Notes: generated from the sequence alone by a model not told the origin. Positions 26,606 through 37,008 are shown, counted from the first letter of the stretch. The stretch is DNA of 64,000 nt from Olsenella sp. kh2p3 (GCA_900119625.1 FPKD01000005.1:1-64000); one strand, 5' to 3'. Numbers and translations: made by a program.

Positions 26606-29600
26606 ATGGGGATAGAACAGAAGCAGGTCACGCGCCGCGGTGCTGTGGCCCTCGCACTGTCTGCCGGCCTCGGCCTGACGGGCATGCACGGCGTAGCTGA
26701 TTCCTGGAGAGGAACCATCGACTCTGCGCTGGGCACGACAAGCACCGAGCAGACCGCGGACGACAAGTTCGCGCCAAGCATCGCCACGACGGATGACCTG
26801 GTGAAGGCCCACGAGGAGCTGGGCCGTCGCGTTGGCCAGGAGGGCACCGTCCTCATGAAGAACGAGGGCCAGGCGCTGCCGCTTGCCAAGGGCTCCAAGG
26901 TCACGCTCCTTGGCATGGGCTCCATGTACCCCTTCCTGGGCGGCAAGATGGGGTCCACAATCACGACGGACGCCGCAGTCGACCTGGTGACCGCACTCGA
27001 GCAGGCAGACTTCGAGATTAACCCCACCATGACCGGCATCTACGAGACCCTGGGGTCCGTCGAGGACGCCGATGCCCCCAACCCGACGCCCTGGATGAAG
27101 TCTGTCGCCTACAAGTACCGCCCCGCCGGGTTCGCGACTCCGTACGTGCCCAACGAGCCCTCCTTTGACACCTACGTAAGCGAGGGCGGCGCGAGCGAGG
27201 ACTTTGCCAGCAGCTTTGCCGAGTACGGCGACGCGGCAATCGTGGTGCTCTCCCGTCCCGGCTCCGAGGGCAGCGACTACTATCCCGGTGCCACCGGCAT
27301 CGATGCCGAGACCTACGGCACAAAGAACCCGCTGGGCATCTGCACCAACGAGCGCGCGCTCATCCAGCTTGCCGAGGAGAACTTCGACAAGGTCATCGTG
27401 ATGGTGAACAGTGGCTCGACCATGGAGCTGGGCGACCTCAAGGATGACCCCAAGATCTCGGCAATCATGAACATCGGTTTCCCCGGCGCCTACGGCACGC
27501 TGGGAATCGCGGACATCCTCAACGGCACCGTGAGCCCCTCCGGCTGCCTGGCGGACACCTATGCCACGGACACCGCCATGGCTCCGGCGTCGCAGAACTT
27601 CGGCTCCATCAAGATCGCCGACACGTCGATGGTCACCTGGCCCGACTCCCGCATGGGCGCCATGGGCACCGACATCGCCGGCGGCTTCCTCGGCGGAGAG
27701 AACAGCACCGCGTCCGCCTACTACGTGGTCGAGGCCGAGGGCATCTACACGGGCTACAAGTACTACGAGACCCGCTACTACGATTCCGTCATTGGGGCGG
27801 GCAACGCAACAGGCGCGGCCGGCGCGTCCAACGGCGCCTCCTCGTGGAACTACGACAACGAGGTTGTGTATCCGTTTGGCTATGGCCTCTCCTACACCAC
27901 CTTCCAGCAGACGCTCGACGACGTCCAGGTGAACGCAGACGAGAAGACCGTCACTGCCAAGGTCACCGTAACCAACACCGGTTCTGTTGCAGGCAAGCAC
28001 GCCGTCCAGCTCTACGTCTCGGCGCCTTACACGGACTACGACAAGAAGGCTGGTGTCGAGAAGTCCGCCATCCAGCTCATTGGCGTTGCCAAGACCGACG
28101 AGCTCAAGCCCGGCGACGACCAGCAGCTCACCATCACCGCTGACCTCTACGACATGGCAAGTTGGGACTCCAGCGCCAAGGGCGGCAACGGTGGCTGGAT
28201 CCTCGATGGCGGCGACTACTGCTTTGTCCTGGGCGAGGGTGCCCACGATGCCGTGAACAACGTGCTGGCGGCGCAGGGCAAGGGCACCACGGGCGACACC
28301 TCCCAGGCGAGCATCAAGCCCCTTGGCTCCGAGGGCTCCGTTGACGAGTCGACGCTCGCCAAGTCCAAGAACGGCACCGAGATCGCAAACCAGCTCGCAA
28401 GCGCCGACGTGAACTACTACCAGCCCGGCTACGCCACGCAGCTCTCGAGGAGCGACTGGAACGGCACCTTCCCGCGCACCTACGATGACCTCACCATTGG
28501 TGGTGACAAGCAGGAGGAGTGGGTCAAGAACCTCTGCTGCGAGGAGTACCAGATCACGCAGAACGGCGAGGTCGCAGACGTTGACGGTGCCCCTGCCGGC
28601 CTCACCCTCTCAAGTCTCGCGGGCGATGACAACATCGACGACGCCCAGTGGGACAAGCTCGTCGACGAGATCCCCGTGGACACCCTCTTTGCGAAGATCA
28701 TCAAGGGTGGCAGTCAGTCCGACGTTATCCCCGAGATCGAGAACCCCGTGGTCTACCAGAACGACGGCCCCAACGGCTTTGGCACCACGCTCTCTGGCCG
28801 CGGCCTGCACACCGACGACGCCAACGCTGCCTACGTCCTCAACACCATGGCAAACGAGACGACCATCGCGAGCACCTTCAGCGAGGACATTGCCAAGAGC
28901 TGGGGCGAGCTTCTCGGCAACGACGGCCTCTGGAGCGGCAACTACCTCCTGTGGGGCGCTGCGGCGAACCTGCACCGCTGCCCCTACAACGGCCGTAACT
29001 TCGAGTACTACTCCGAGGATCCGGTGCTCTCGAGCCTCATGTCCGCGCGTACGGTCGAGGGCGCGCTCGAGTACGGCATCATCATCGGCCCCAAGCACTT
29101 TGCCTTCAACGACCAGGAGACCAAGCGCGCCGGCGTTGCCCCGTACATGACCGAGCAGAAGGCCCGCGAGGGCGAGCTCCGCGCGTTCCGCGCCTCCTTC
29201 GAGGACGCTGGCGCCCTCGGCATCATGACCGCCTTCGGTAGGATCGGCGCAACTCCCGTCAACGGCTCCTGGGGGCTTCTCCGCAACATCCTGCGAGGCG
29301 AGTGGGGATTCAAGGGCCTCATGTCGACCGACATGGTGAACAACCCCGGCTATTTCCGCCCGGAGACGTGCATCTACGGCGGCGTCACGATGATGGCTGA
29401 CTTCTCGACCGACGAGACCCTCACCGATGTCCAGGAGAGCTGGCCGTACATGACCCACGACCTCATCGCCAGCGACGCGACGCTCGTCGAGTATGCCCGC
29501 CAGAACATGAAGTACCAGCTCTACGCATTTGCCCAGAGCGCTGCGCAGAACATCAAGACCGTGCGAGTGACGCCCTGGTGGGAGATGGCGCTCAACGGCG

Positions 29601-29704
29601 CCACGGTGGCCGGCTACGGACTTGCCGCAGTGTTTGGTGCGCTCTACGTCCGCGATGCCGTCAAGGGTGCGCATGACGCCACGGAAGCCAAGGAGGAGAA
29701 CTAA
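26606..29704 (+). CDS. Glycoside hydrolase family 3 (circularly permuted), membrane-anchored
   Basis: A 1032-residue beta-glycosidase-like enzyme. The domain order is reversed compared with most GH3 proteins: the C-type alpha/beta domain comes first (QEGTVLMKNEGQALPL near residue 75 to about 420), then a fibronectin-III-like domain (about 450-560, YGLSYTTF), and only then the TIM barrel (about 680-960) with RNFEYYSEDP, IGPKHFAFNDQE and the nucleophile loop LMSTDMV near Asp908. This permuted order is known from some Ruminococcus/Butyrivibrio-type enzymes. The N-terminus has TRRGAVALALSAGLGL, a possible Tat signal, and a membrane segment ends the protein (AGYGLAAVFGALYV) before a charged tail. 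Start at 26606 after GGAGGG. Linked sugar is unknown. Confidence 0.85.
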   Translation: MGIEQKQVTRRGAVALALSAGLGLTGMHGVADSWRGTIDSALGTTSTEQTADDKFAPSIATTDDLVKAHEELGRRVGQEGTVLMKNEGQALPLAKGSKVTLLGMGSMYPFLGGKMGSTITTDAAVDLVTALEQADFEINPTMTGIYETLGSVEDADAPNPTPWMKSVAYKYRPAGFATPYVPNEPSFDTYVSEGGASEDFASSFAEYGDAAIVVLSRPGSEGSDYYPGATGIDAETYGTKNPLGICTNERALIQLAEENFDKVIVMVNSGSTMELGDLKDDPKISAIMNIGFPGAYGTLGIADILNGTVSPSGCLADTYATDTAMAPASQNFGSIKIADTSMVTWPDSRMGAMGTDIAGGFLGGENSTASAYYVVEAEGIYTGYKYYETRYYDSVIGAGNATGAAGASNGASSWNYDNEVVYPFGYGLSYTTFQQTLDDVQVNADEKTVTAKVTVTNTGSVAGKHAVQLYVSAPYTDYDKKAGVEKSAIQLIGVAKTDELKPGDDQQLTITADLYDMASWDSSAKGGNGGWILDGGDYCFVLGEGAHDAVNNVLAAQGKGTTGDTSQASIKPLGSEGSVDESTLAKSKNGTEIANQLASADVNYYQPGYATQLSRSDWNGTFPRTYDDLTIGGDKQEEWVKNLCCEEYQITQNGEVADVDGAPAGLTLSSLAGDDNIDDAQWDKLVDEIPVDTLFAKIIKGGSQSDVIPEIENPVVYQNDGPNGFGTTLSGRGLHTDDANAAYVLNTMANETTIASTFSEDIAKSWGELLGNDGLWSGNYLLWGAAANLHRCPYNGRNFEYYSEDPVLSSLMSARTVEGALEYGIIIGPKHFAFNDQETKRAGVAPYMTEQKAREGELRAFRASFEDAGALGIMTAFGRIGATPVNGSWGLLRNILRGEWGFKGLMSTDMVNNPGYFRPETCIYGGVTMMADFSTDETLTDVQESWPYMTHDLIASDATLVEYARQNMKYQLYAFAQSAAQNIKTVRVTPWWEMALNGATVAGYGLAAVFGALYVRDAVKGAHDATEAKEEN

Positions 29705-30156
29705 TGGGATCTGCCAAGAAGTCCATGGGGGCAGCTGGCGTCTTCTACGCCATCGTCTGCCTGCTGAGCATCGTGACGTTCGTGCTCTACGTGATGAACG
29801 CGACCCGCGCGTACTACGTCGACCTCAATCCGGTCATCGCGGCGCTGCTTGTTGTGGCGATTGTCGCGGAGGTGGTTGTCCTTGCCATCGGTCGCGGAAA
29901 GGGGAGCCCTGCGACGGCCATCCTCTCTGACGTGCTGCGGGTTGTTGTCCCCTGCTGCCTTGTGGTTGCCGGCGTGATGTTTATCTCCGCGCGCGTCGAG
30001 TCTCTGGCGCAGGTCCTTGGCTCGAACCTCGAGCTTGGCAACGTGGAGGCGCACGAGGCAGCGACCCAGGCCGTTGCGGTTATCGTCGTGTCGCTGGTGA
30101 CCTGGCTCGTCTCCGTGGTTGCCGCCTTCATCGGCCGCGGCAAGAGCGCAAGGTAG
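29704..30156 (+). CDS. Small four-helix membrane protein
   Basis: A 150-residue protein with four hydrophobic segments (about 10-30, 42-62, 78-98, 120-142) and basic ends. Its ATG overlaps the GH3 stop by one base (TAATG), so it is translationally coupled to GH3 and may assist or anchor it. No known family was recognised. Confidence 0.7.
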   Translation: MGSAKKSMGAAGVFYAIVCLLSIVTFVLYVMNATRAYYVDLNPVIAALLVVAIVAEVVVLAIGRGKGSPATAILSDVLRVVVPCCLVVAGVMFISARVESLAQVLGSNLELGNVEAHEAATQAVAVIVVSLVTWLVSVVAAFIGRGKSAR

Positions 30157-30254
30157 GGCCCTTGGCCGACGGGCGTTCGTCGGCGAGAATTGACCATACT
30201 GGGCGGGCAGGGGATGCGTCCCGTGCCCGCCCATTCCGTGAAGTGGGGGATGGC

Positions 30255-32813
30255 ATGCTGAGGCTACGACGTTTTGCCTGCGAGGGCCTTGAGAGCGGTT
30301 GCGTGACCGACGAGAGCCGCCCGAGGTTCTCCTTCGCCTTCGAGAGCGATCGCAACGGCGCGAGCCTGCGCGAGGTCACGCTCGAGGCCAACGGGTGGAC
30401 CTGGCGCGGCACCGGCAGGGCCTCTGTGCGCTATGACGGTGAGCCCCTCTCGCCCTGCACCGTCTACCAGGCACGCGTTTGCGCGACCGATGACGCCGGC
30501 GAGTCCTGCGAGGGTACGCTGGAGTTCGAGACGGGGCTTCTCGGCGGAACCTGGGACGCGCAGTGGATAAGCGACGCCGCCTACCACTTTGACGAGAAGG
30601 GTGTGGCGCCTGTGCCCATGGTCTTCAGGTACGGCTTCCCGCTTGGCGGCAAGGTGCGCCGCGCTCGCCTCTACGCCACGGCGATGGGCATCTACGACGT
30701 TGAGCTCAACGGCCGGCGCGTGGGGGAGCGCTACTTTGCGCCCGGCTTCACCTCGTACGGCTCTACGCTGCAGTACCAGACCTATGACGTGACGGAGCAG
30801 CTGGGCGCGACGAACGAGCTGGTGGTGACCGTTGCCGGCGGCTGGGCGGTGGGGCCCTTCTCCTACACGCGCGCGAACCGCGTCACCGCAGACAGGCAGG
30901 CGCTCCTCCTTGAGGTGCGCGTGGAGTTCGAGGACGGCACCACGCAGGTCCTGGGCACCGGCGAGGACTGGGAGGTCACCGAGGACGGGCCGTGCCGCAT
31001 GGCCTGCTTCTACGACGGCGAGACCTACGACGCCCGCGTGAGCCTGGACGACGCGGCCTGGCGGCCCGCCGTGCGCGAGTCCCTGCGCGTGAGCCCGGTC
31101 CTTCTCGCCGATGATGGCGCTCCTGTCTGCGCCCACGAGCTCATGCGCCCCGTGAGCTGCACCAAGGTTGGAGACGAGCTGGTCTATGACTTTGGGCAGA
31201 ACTTCGCGGGCGTCGTGGACCTCGTGGTGGACGGGCACGACGGCCAGACCGTCACGGTGCGCCACGCAGAGATCCTGAAGCCGGACGGCACGCTCAACAC
31301 GGACTTCCTGCGCACGGCAAAGGCCACCGTCACGTACACCTGCCGGGAGGGGCGCCAGGAGTTTTCCCCGCGCCTCACCTACATGGGCTTTCGCTACGTC
31401 GCGGTGAGCGGCGCGGACGAGGCGAGCATCGAGGTGCGCGCCCGGGCGCTCTACTCGGACCTGCGCGCCACTGGCGAGTTTGGCTGCTCGGACGAGCGCC
31501 TCAACCGCCTGCAGGAGAACATCGTGTGGAGCTCCAAGTCCAACCTCATGGACATCCCCACCGACTGCCCGCAGCGAGACGAGCGCATGGGGTGGACCGG
31601 CGACATCGCCGTCTTTGCCCCAACTGCCTGCTACAACTTTGACATGGGGCGCTTCCTGCGCAAGTGGCTCCGCGACGTGCGGACTGAGCAGTACCGCACG
31701 GGCGGCATCCCCGTGACCGTCCCGTCGCAGGGCTTTGGCTTCCCCACGACGATTCCGCCCATGGCGGTGGACTTCTGGGGTGACGCCTGCGTCCTGGTGC
31801 CGTGGGCGCTCTACCAGGCAGAGGGCGACGTCGAGGTTCTGCGCGAGAACTTCGAGACCATGAAGCGCTACGTTGACGCCTGCCGCTTTTGGGCGGGATT
31901 TGGCATTGGCGACTACCGCTACGTCTGGCACACGCCCTCCGTGCTCCATTTTGGCGACTGGGTTGCCCCCGACGTGCCAAAGATGAGCCAGTGGCAGGGC
32001 CGCAGCAGGTGGACGGCGACGGCGAGCCTGCAGCACACGAGCGGCCTCGTGGCGCGCATCGCAGAGATCCTCGGCGAGAAGGACGCCGCCGAGAAGTACG
32101 GTCGCCTGAGCGAGCGCGTGACAAGGGCGTATAGAAACGTCTTCACCGATGGCCACGGTAGGCTCAAGAAGGAGTTCCAGACTGCCTACGTCCTGCCCAT
32201 CCAGTTTGGCATGTTCCAGGGCGAGGAGCTGCACGCGGCCGTGGCGCGTCTTTCTCAGCTGGTCGAGCAGGGCGGGTACCGCATCGGCACGGGCTTCCCC
32301 GGCACCCCGTACATCCTCTTCGCCCTTGCGGACAACGGCGAGAAGGACGCAGCCTACAAGATGCTCGAGTGCATGGACTGCCCCTCGTGGCTCTACGAGG
32401 TGGTCCACGGGGCAACGACGATCTGGGAGCGCTGGGATGGCCTGGACGAGAGTGGCAACTGCCCCATCGGCGACGACGGCACGGACCAGATGATCTCGTA
32501 CAACCACTACGCGAGCGGCGCGGTTGGTGACTTCCTCTACCGGCGAGTGGCGGGCCTGGAGCCGCTCGAGCCGGGATACCGCAGGTCACGCGTGCAGCCG
32601 CTCGTTGGGGGAGGCCCCCGGTCCGCTCACGGCGCGGTGGAGACGCCCTACGGCAGGCTTGCCAGCAGCTGGAAGCTCGATGGGACGGCCTTCTCGCTAG
32701 ACGTCGAGGTGCCCCTGGGCACAACCTGCGAGGTCACGCTGCCCGACGGAAGCACACGCGAGGTTGGGTGCGGCAGGTACTCGTTTGCCTGCGAAGTGGA
32801 GGGTGCGCGATGA
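30255..32813 (+). CDS. Alpha-L-rhamnosidase, GH78
   Basis: Removes terminal alpha-L-rhamnose from glycosides. The 852-residue protein has the beta-sandwich N-terminal domains of GH78 (RPRFSFAFESD, VYDFGQNFAG) and the catalytic (alpha/alpha)6 barrel with DCPQRDERMGWTGDIAVFAP near residue 436, which holds the general acid. No signal peptide, so cytoplasmic. The start at 30255 is chosen for GGGGGATGG just before it; the frame is open upstream through a GC-rich hairpin (about 30203-30231). The GH2 gene overlaps by four bases. Confidence 0.92.
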   Translation: MLRLRRFACEGLESGCVTDESRPRFSFAFESDRNGASLREVTLEANGWTWRGTGRASVRYDGEPLSPCTVYQARVCATDDAGESCEGTLEFETGLLGGTWDAQWISDAAYHFDEKGVAPVPMVFRYGFPLGGKVRRARLYATAMGIYDVELNGRRVGERYFAPGFTSYGSTLQYQTYDVTEQLGATNELVVTVAGGWAVGPFSYTRANRVTADRQALLLEVRVEFEDGTTQVLGTGEDWEVTEDGPCRMACFYDGETYDARVSLDDAAWRPAVRESLRVSPVLLADDGAPVCAHELMRPVSCTKVGDELVYDFGQNFAGVVDLVVDGHDGQTVTVRHAEILKPDGTLNTDFLRTAKATVTYTCREGRQEFSPRLTYMGFRYVAVSGADEASIEVRARALYSDLRATGEFGCSDERLNRLQENIVWSSKSNLMDIPTDCPQRDERMGWTGDIAVFAPTACYNFDMGRFLRKWLRDVRTEQYRTGGIPVTVPSQGFGFPTTIPPMAVDFWGDACVLVPWALYQAEGDVEVLRENFETMKRYVDACRFWAGFGIGDYRYVWHTPSVLHFGDWVAPDVPKMSQWQGRSRWTATASLQHTSGLVARIAEILGEKDAAEKYGRLSERVTRAYRNVFTDGHGRLKKEFQTAYVLPIQFGMFQGEELHAAVARLSQLVEQGGYRIGTGFPGTPYILFALADNGEKDAAYKMLECMDCPSWLYEVVHGATTIWERWDGLDESGNCPIGDDGTDQMISYNHYASGAVGDFLYRRVAGLEPLEPGYRRSRVQPLVGGGPRSAHGAVETPYGRLASSWKLDGTAFSLDVEVPLGTTCEVTLPDGSTREVGCGRYSFACEVEGAR

Positions 32814-35305
32814 GGGGCCAATCGTTCAACGACGGATGGCGGTTCAGGCGGATTGCCGCCGCAGGCGAGCAGGACGCGCCATTCGAGGAGGTCACGCTTC
32901 CCCACGACGCGATGATTGGCGAGACGCGCAGCCCGCAGGCGGTCTCGGGCCGGAACAGCGGGTGGTTCGAGGGTCGCGACTACGAGTACGTCAAGACCTG
33001 GGTGCCGGCCAAAGATCTTCTCGGCAAGTCCCTTGCCCTCGAGTTCGAGGGGGTCTACCACCTTGCGCAGGTGTGGGTAGATGGGTCGCTCGTTGCCGAG
33101 AGACCCTATGGCTACACGAACTTCTACGTGGACCTTGGCGGGAGGGTTACACCTGGCAAGCCCTGTGAGCTGCGTGTTGTTGCGAAGAACTCCGACCAGC
33201 CCAACAGCCGCTGGTACTCGGGGGCGGGAATCTACCGCCCCGTCACGCTGTGGGTGGGCGAGCCGGTTCACCTGCGGCCAAACGGCATCGTGGTGCGAAC
33301 GCTCTCGCTGGACGCAGGCCGTGCCCGCGTCGAGGTTGCGCTCGAGGCAACAGGCCCGGGCGTGGCGACGGTTGAGCTGCTCCCCGAGGCCTCCTCGGAG
33401 CCCGTCGCTGCCGGTAGCGTTGAGCTGGGCGCGGACGGCACCGGGTCGCTCGTACTCGACGTGAGCGCGCCGCGCGCCTGGTCGCCGGAACACCCGGACC
33501 TCTACCGCTGCAGCGTCGATTTTGCGTGCTCCGACGGCCGCACCGACCACGGCGAGACGTTCTGTGGCATCCGTACCCTTGCCTGGGGCGATGACGGGCT
33601 TCTTCTCAACGGCGACCGCGTCGTGCTGCGGGGTGCCTGCATCCACCACGACAACGGCGTGCTGGGCGCCCGCGCCTACGCCGACGCGGTTTGGCGCAAG
33701 GTCCTTCTCCTGCGCGAGCAGGGCTACAACGCCGTGCGCTCCGCACACAACCCGTGCTCCAAGGCGCTGCTCGACGCGTGTGACCACCTTGGGGTGCTGG
33801 TCATGGACGAGTACGTGGACCACTGGTACATCCACAAGACGCTTCACGACTACGTCGACTACTTCGATGCCTGGTGGCAGCGGGACCTGACGGACATGGT
33901 CGAGAAGGACCGCAACCACCCCAGCGTGGTGCTCTACTCGATTGGCAACGAGGTCGCCGAGACCGCCCAGGAGCGCGGCGTCCTTCTCACTCGCCAGATG
34001 GTCGAGCACCTGCATGCGCTTGATCCCACACGTCCCGTCACCTGCGGCGTCAACATCTTCTTCAACCTGTTGAGTTCGCTTGGGCTGGGCCAGTACTCCG
34101 ACGAGAAGGCGCGGCGCGAGGCCGAGCAGGCCGCGCGCCAGGGCGCCACGCCCCACCGCGCGGTGGGAAGCGAGTTCTACAACAGGCTGGCCGGTCTTCT
34201 CGGCAAAGGTGTCATGAAGCTGGGGGCGGCGCTGCCCGCATGTGACCGCGTCACGCGTGACGCCTACGCGCAGATGGACGTTGCCGGCTACAACTACGGC
34301 ATCGACCGCTACAACCACGACCTGCGGGCCTATCCGCACCGTCTGATCTTGGGCAGCGAGACCTTCTGCTCCGATGCGCAGCGGTTCAGCGACCTTGCCA
34401 AGAAGGAGCCTCGGCTCATCGGCGACTTTGTGTGGGCAGGTATGGACTACCTGGGCGAGACGGGCGTGGGAGCCTGGGAGTATGCCGACTACGCGCCTCG
34501 CGAGAGCGGGTTTGGCTGGCTCACGGCCGGTTCCGGTCGCGTGGACCTTACGGGCAAGCCTCTGGGGGAGGCCCTCTACACGCGGGTGGCGCTTGCCGGG
34601 GAGACGGGCCCCTACCTTGCCGTTTGCCCCGTGAACCACACGGGCGAGAGGCACTCGCCTAGCGCGTGGAAGATGTCCAACGCCATCGAGTCGTGGAGTT
34701 GGGACGACTGCGAGGGACGGGTCGCCAACGTCGAGGTGTACGCCCGTGCGCACTCGGTGGCGCTGCTTCTCAACGGTCGCGAGGTTGGCCGGAGGCTCCT
34801 CAAGGGGTCGTGCGTCGCACGGATGTCCTGCCGCTACGAGCCGGGTACGCTCGAGGCCGTCGCATTTGCCGAGGACGGCAGCGAGCTGGGGCGTCGCGTG
34901 CTGAGAAGCGCCGAGGGCCCAACGGAGCTGCGTGCGGAGGTCGAGTACGCCGGCGTGCCTGGGGGCTTCGTGCGCCGAGACGTGTGGCATGCCGGCGCTG
35001 CCGAGAAAGCCGTTGGCGTTGGCGCCGGCAGGCTGGCCTTTGTCCGCGTGCGCTACACCGGGGCGGCAGGCGAGACCCGGCCGCTCGCGAGGGGCGTGCT
35101 GAGGGCCTCGGTCGAGGGGGGAGACCTTCTCGGCTTTGGGTGCGCCTCGCCCTTCAACGAGGGAAGCTTTGTTACGGGAGAGACGCAGACCTACTTCGGC
35201 GAGGCGCTGGCGGTGGTGCAGCCGGCCCCGGGGTCGAGCCGCGTGCGCTTCTCCGCTACCGACGGAACGCTCTCGACGACGCTTGAAATCCCCGTCCTCC
35301 ACTAG
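32810..35305 (+). CDS. Glycoside hydrolase family 2 (beta-galactosidase/beta-glucuronidase-like)
   Basis: An 831-residue cytoplasmic enzyme with the GH2 plan: sugar-binding domain (1-165; FNDGWRF, LPHDAMI, WYSGAGIYRPV), immunoglobulin-like domain, then the TIM barrel with the acid/base glutamate in YSIGNEV (about 380) and the nucleophile glutamate in ILGSETF (about 516), followed by DUF4982-like C-terminal domains. Specificity (galactoside, glucuronide or glucoside) cannot be decided. ATGA overlap with the GH78 gene shows coupling, so both probably act on one disaccharide-bearing substrate. Confidence 0.88.
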   Translation: MRGQSFNDGWRFRRIAAAGEQDAPFEEVTLPHDAMIGETRSPQAVSGRNSGWFEGRDYEYVKTWVPAKDLLGKSLALEFEGVYHLAQVWVDGSLVAERPYGYTNFYVDLGGRVTPGKPCELRVVAKNSDQPNSRWYSGAGIYRPVTLWVGEPVHLRPNGIVVRTLSLDAGRARVEVALEATGPGVATVELLPEASSEPVAAGSVELGADGTGSLVLDVSAPRAWSPEHPDLYRCSVDFACSDGRTDHGETFCGIRTLAWGDDGLLLNGDRVVLRGACIHHDNGVLGARAYADAVWRKVLLLREQGYNAVRSAHNPCSKALLDACDHLGVLVMDEYVDHWYIHKTLHDYVDYFDAWWQRDLTDMVEKDRNHPSVVLYSIGNEVAETAQERGVLLTRQMVEHLHALDPTRPVTCGVNIFFNLLSSLGLGQYSDEKARREAEQAARQGATPHRAVGSEFYNRLAGLLGKGVMKLGAALPACDRVTRDAYAQMDVAGYNYGIDRYNHDLRAYPHRLILGSETFCSDAQRFSDLAKKEPRLIGDFVWAGMDYLGETGVGAWEYADYAPRESGFGWLTAGSGRVDLTGKPLGEALYTRVALAGETGPYLAVCPVNHTGERHSPSAWKMSNAIESWSWDDCEGRVANVEVYARAHSVALLLNGREVGRRLLKGSCVARMSCRYEPGTLEAVAFAEDGSELGRRVLRSAEGPTELRAEVEYAGVPGGFVRRDVWHAGAAEKAVGVGAGRLAFVRVRYTGAAGETRPLARGVLRASVEGGDLLGFGCASPFNEGSFVTGETQTYFGEALAVVQPAPGSSRVRFSATDGTLSTTLEIPVLH

Positions 35306-35309
35306 CAAC

Positions 35310-35345
35310 GCGTCCCCCAGCGCCGACGACGGCGTTGGGGGACGC
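35310..35345 (+). terminator. Terminator after the GH78-GH2 operon
   Basis: GCGTCCCCCAGCGCCG (35310-35325) pairs with CGGCGTTGGGGGACGC (35330-35345) around a 4-base loop, five bases after the GH2 stop. Confidence 0.7.
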
Positions 35346-35357
35346 TACGTACCACCT

Positions 35358-35440
35358 CGTTCTTTAGCGGTATCTGTGAAACGGACTCGACGTTTGCCTA
35401 GGTCGCGAGAAACGCTTTTCACAGATACCGCTAAAGAACG
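35358..35440. repeat. 83-nt palindrome (CGTTCTTTAGCGG family), copy 1
   Basis: CGTTCTTTAGCGGTATCTGT at the left and its complement ending CCGCTAAAGAACG at the right; the loop contains CGTTTGCCTAGGTCGCGAGA. Copies of exactly 83 nt also lie at 45681-45763 and 46440-46522. Between this copy and the symporter gene there is another GC-rich inverted repeat (35450-35485). Confidence 0.9.
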
Positions 35441-35502
35441 ATGAAGAGAGGGGGGCGGCGCCCGCGACGAGGGGGGCGCCGCCGGAGGGAATGGCGCTTG
35501 CG

Positions 35503-37008
35503 CTATGCCCGCTCGGCCACGGCCGCGGGGCTTTCGTTGCGCTCCTTCAGGGCTGCCTGCTCTGCCGGAAGGTTCTTCTCGACCGTGAAGAACAGGAGCA
35601 GGACTCCGCAGATGGCAAAGGCCACGGTCTCGACCCAGATGTAGCAGCCTGCGATCGCGGTCTGCGCCGCGGCGGACTGCGCAGCCACGCCCAGCGCGAC
35701 ATCGGCCGCCTGGTTGTAGTCAACGCTACCCAGGATGCCCGAGAAGATCGCGTTGCAGATGGGCGTCGCGGCGACGGCGATGCAGCTGTAGATGGACATG
35801 GTGAGGCCGTCGGTGCGGATGTGGTTCTTGTACTCGATGTGGTCGATCACGTCGGCGAGCATGGCGAGAATCATGTAGCCGAGCGGTGCGGAGCCAAGGC
35901 ACTTGATGGCAACGCCTATGGCAACGGGCACGATGTTGCTCCCGCCTAGCCCGGCGATAATGCCTCCGACCACGCCGACCACCATGCCCACGATGCACAC
36001 GCGCTGCTTGCCAAACTTGTTGCAGAGCGGGATCACAAAGAGGATGGCCGCCGCCATGGGAAGCGCGCCCATGATGCTGAGAAGCGACTGCGAAGCGCCC
36101 CAGGCCTCTGCGGTCCCAAAGAACCCGTTGTCGAGGACCCACTTGCAGAAGTACACCATCGAGCCGTTCTTGAAGGCGCCGCTGAACTGGTAGAGCAGGT
36201 AGGCAACGATGATGACCCACCACATGGGCTCGTGGGCAACGGAGGAGAGCTGGTGCGAGAGGGACGGCGCCTCCTTCTTCTCGCCCTCGGCCTGCGATGC
36301 GCTCACCTCCTCGGTGATGCGCTCGCGCGTGAAGCGAAACTGCAGGTAGACGGTAATGAGGGTGAAGAGGGCGATGGCGGACATCGCAAGGAGCCAGAGG
36401 TTCTGGTCCTCCTTGAGGAAGAACGAGACGAGGATGGGGAAGACCATCGTGCCGGCGCCCATGACGCCAAATCCCGCGATGTTGGTGAAGGAGGCCATGG
36501 TCCCGCGCTTCTCGGTGTCGCGCGTGGAGACCGCGACCAGCGTCGAGTTGGCGGTGTTGTAGATGGGGTAGGCCACCGAGTAGTACAGGTTGAAGGCGAT
36601 GGCGATCCACACCATGCGCGCGGCGCCCTCAAACGGCACGAAGAACATGAGCAACGTGGACACCGTTAGGGTGAGGGCGGAAAGCAGGATCCACGGGCGC
36701 GCCTTGCCGGCAAGGCAGTGCGTGTGCTCGATGAGCTGGCCGACCATGAGGTTTGCTATGACGATAAGAACGGTCGAGATAAGTTGCAGAGCCGTGAGGA
36801 ACGAGAGGTCGAGCCGCAGGACGTCGGTGAAGTAGTTCTGCAGCTGGCTTGTGAAGATGCCGCTGGCGAGAAGACCGCCGAACGGGCCGAGGAAGTAGCC
36901 AAAGATCACCTCGGGCGGTGTGACGCGGTCGCGCTTTGCAAGCGAGCTGGTAAATGGGCTAGACCAGAAGCCCTTGTCCTTCTCGTCCGTCGACGTGTTG
37001 TCTGTCAT
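35503..37008 (-). CDS. GPH-family sugar:cation symporter
   Basis: A 501-residue, 12-helix importer of the glycoside-pentoside-hexuronide (MelB-like) family. Typical are VTPPEVIFGYFLGPFGGLLASG near helix 1-2, NYFTDVL, and LADVIDHIEYKNHIRTDG in the later part. It is divergent from rhaBAD and next to the GH78-GH2 operon, so rhamnose or a rhamnosyl disaccharide is the likely load; this is inference. Start at 37008 behind GGGGGAG. Confidence 0.86.
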   Translation of the reverse strand: MTDNTSTDEKDKGFWSSPFTSSLAKRDRVTPPEVIFGYFLGPFGGLLASGIFTSQLQNYFTDVLRLDLSFLTALQLISTVLIVIANLMVGQLIEHTHCLAGKARPWILLSALTLTVSTLLMFFVPFEGAARMVWIAIAFNLYYSVAYPIYNTANSTLVAVSTRDTEKRGTMASFTNIAGFGVMGAGTMVFPILVSFFLKEDQNLWLLAMSAIALFTLITVYLQFRFTRERITEEVSASQAEGEKKEAPSLSHQLSSVAHEPMWWVIIVAYLLYQFSGAFKNGSMVYFCKWVLDNGFFGTAEAWGASQSLLSIMGALPMAAAILFVIPLCNKFGKQRVCIVGMVVGVVGGIIAGLGGSNIVPVAIGVAIKCLGSAPLGYMILAMLADVIDHIEYKNHIRTDGLTMSIYSCIAVAATPICNAIFSGILGSVDYNQAADVALGVAAQSAAAQTAIAGCYIWVETVAFAICGVLLLFFTVEKNLPAEQAALKERNESPAAVAERA

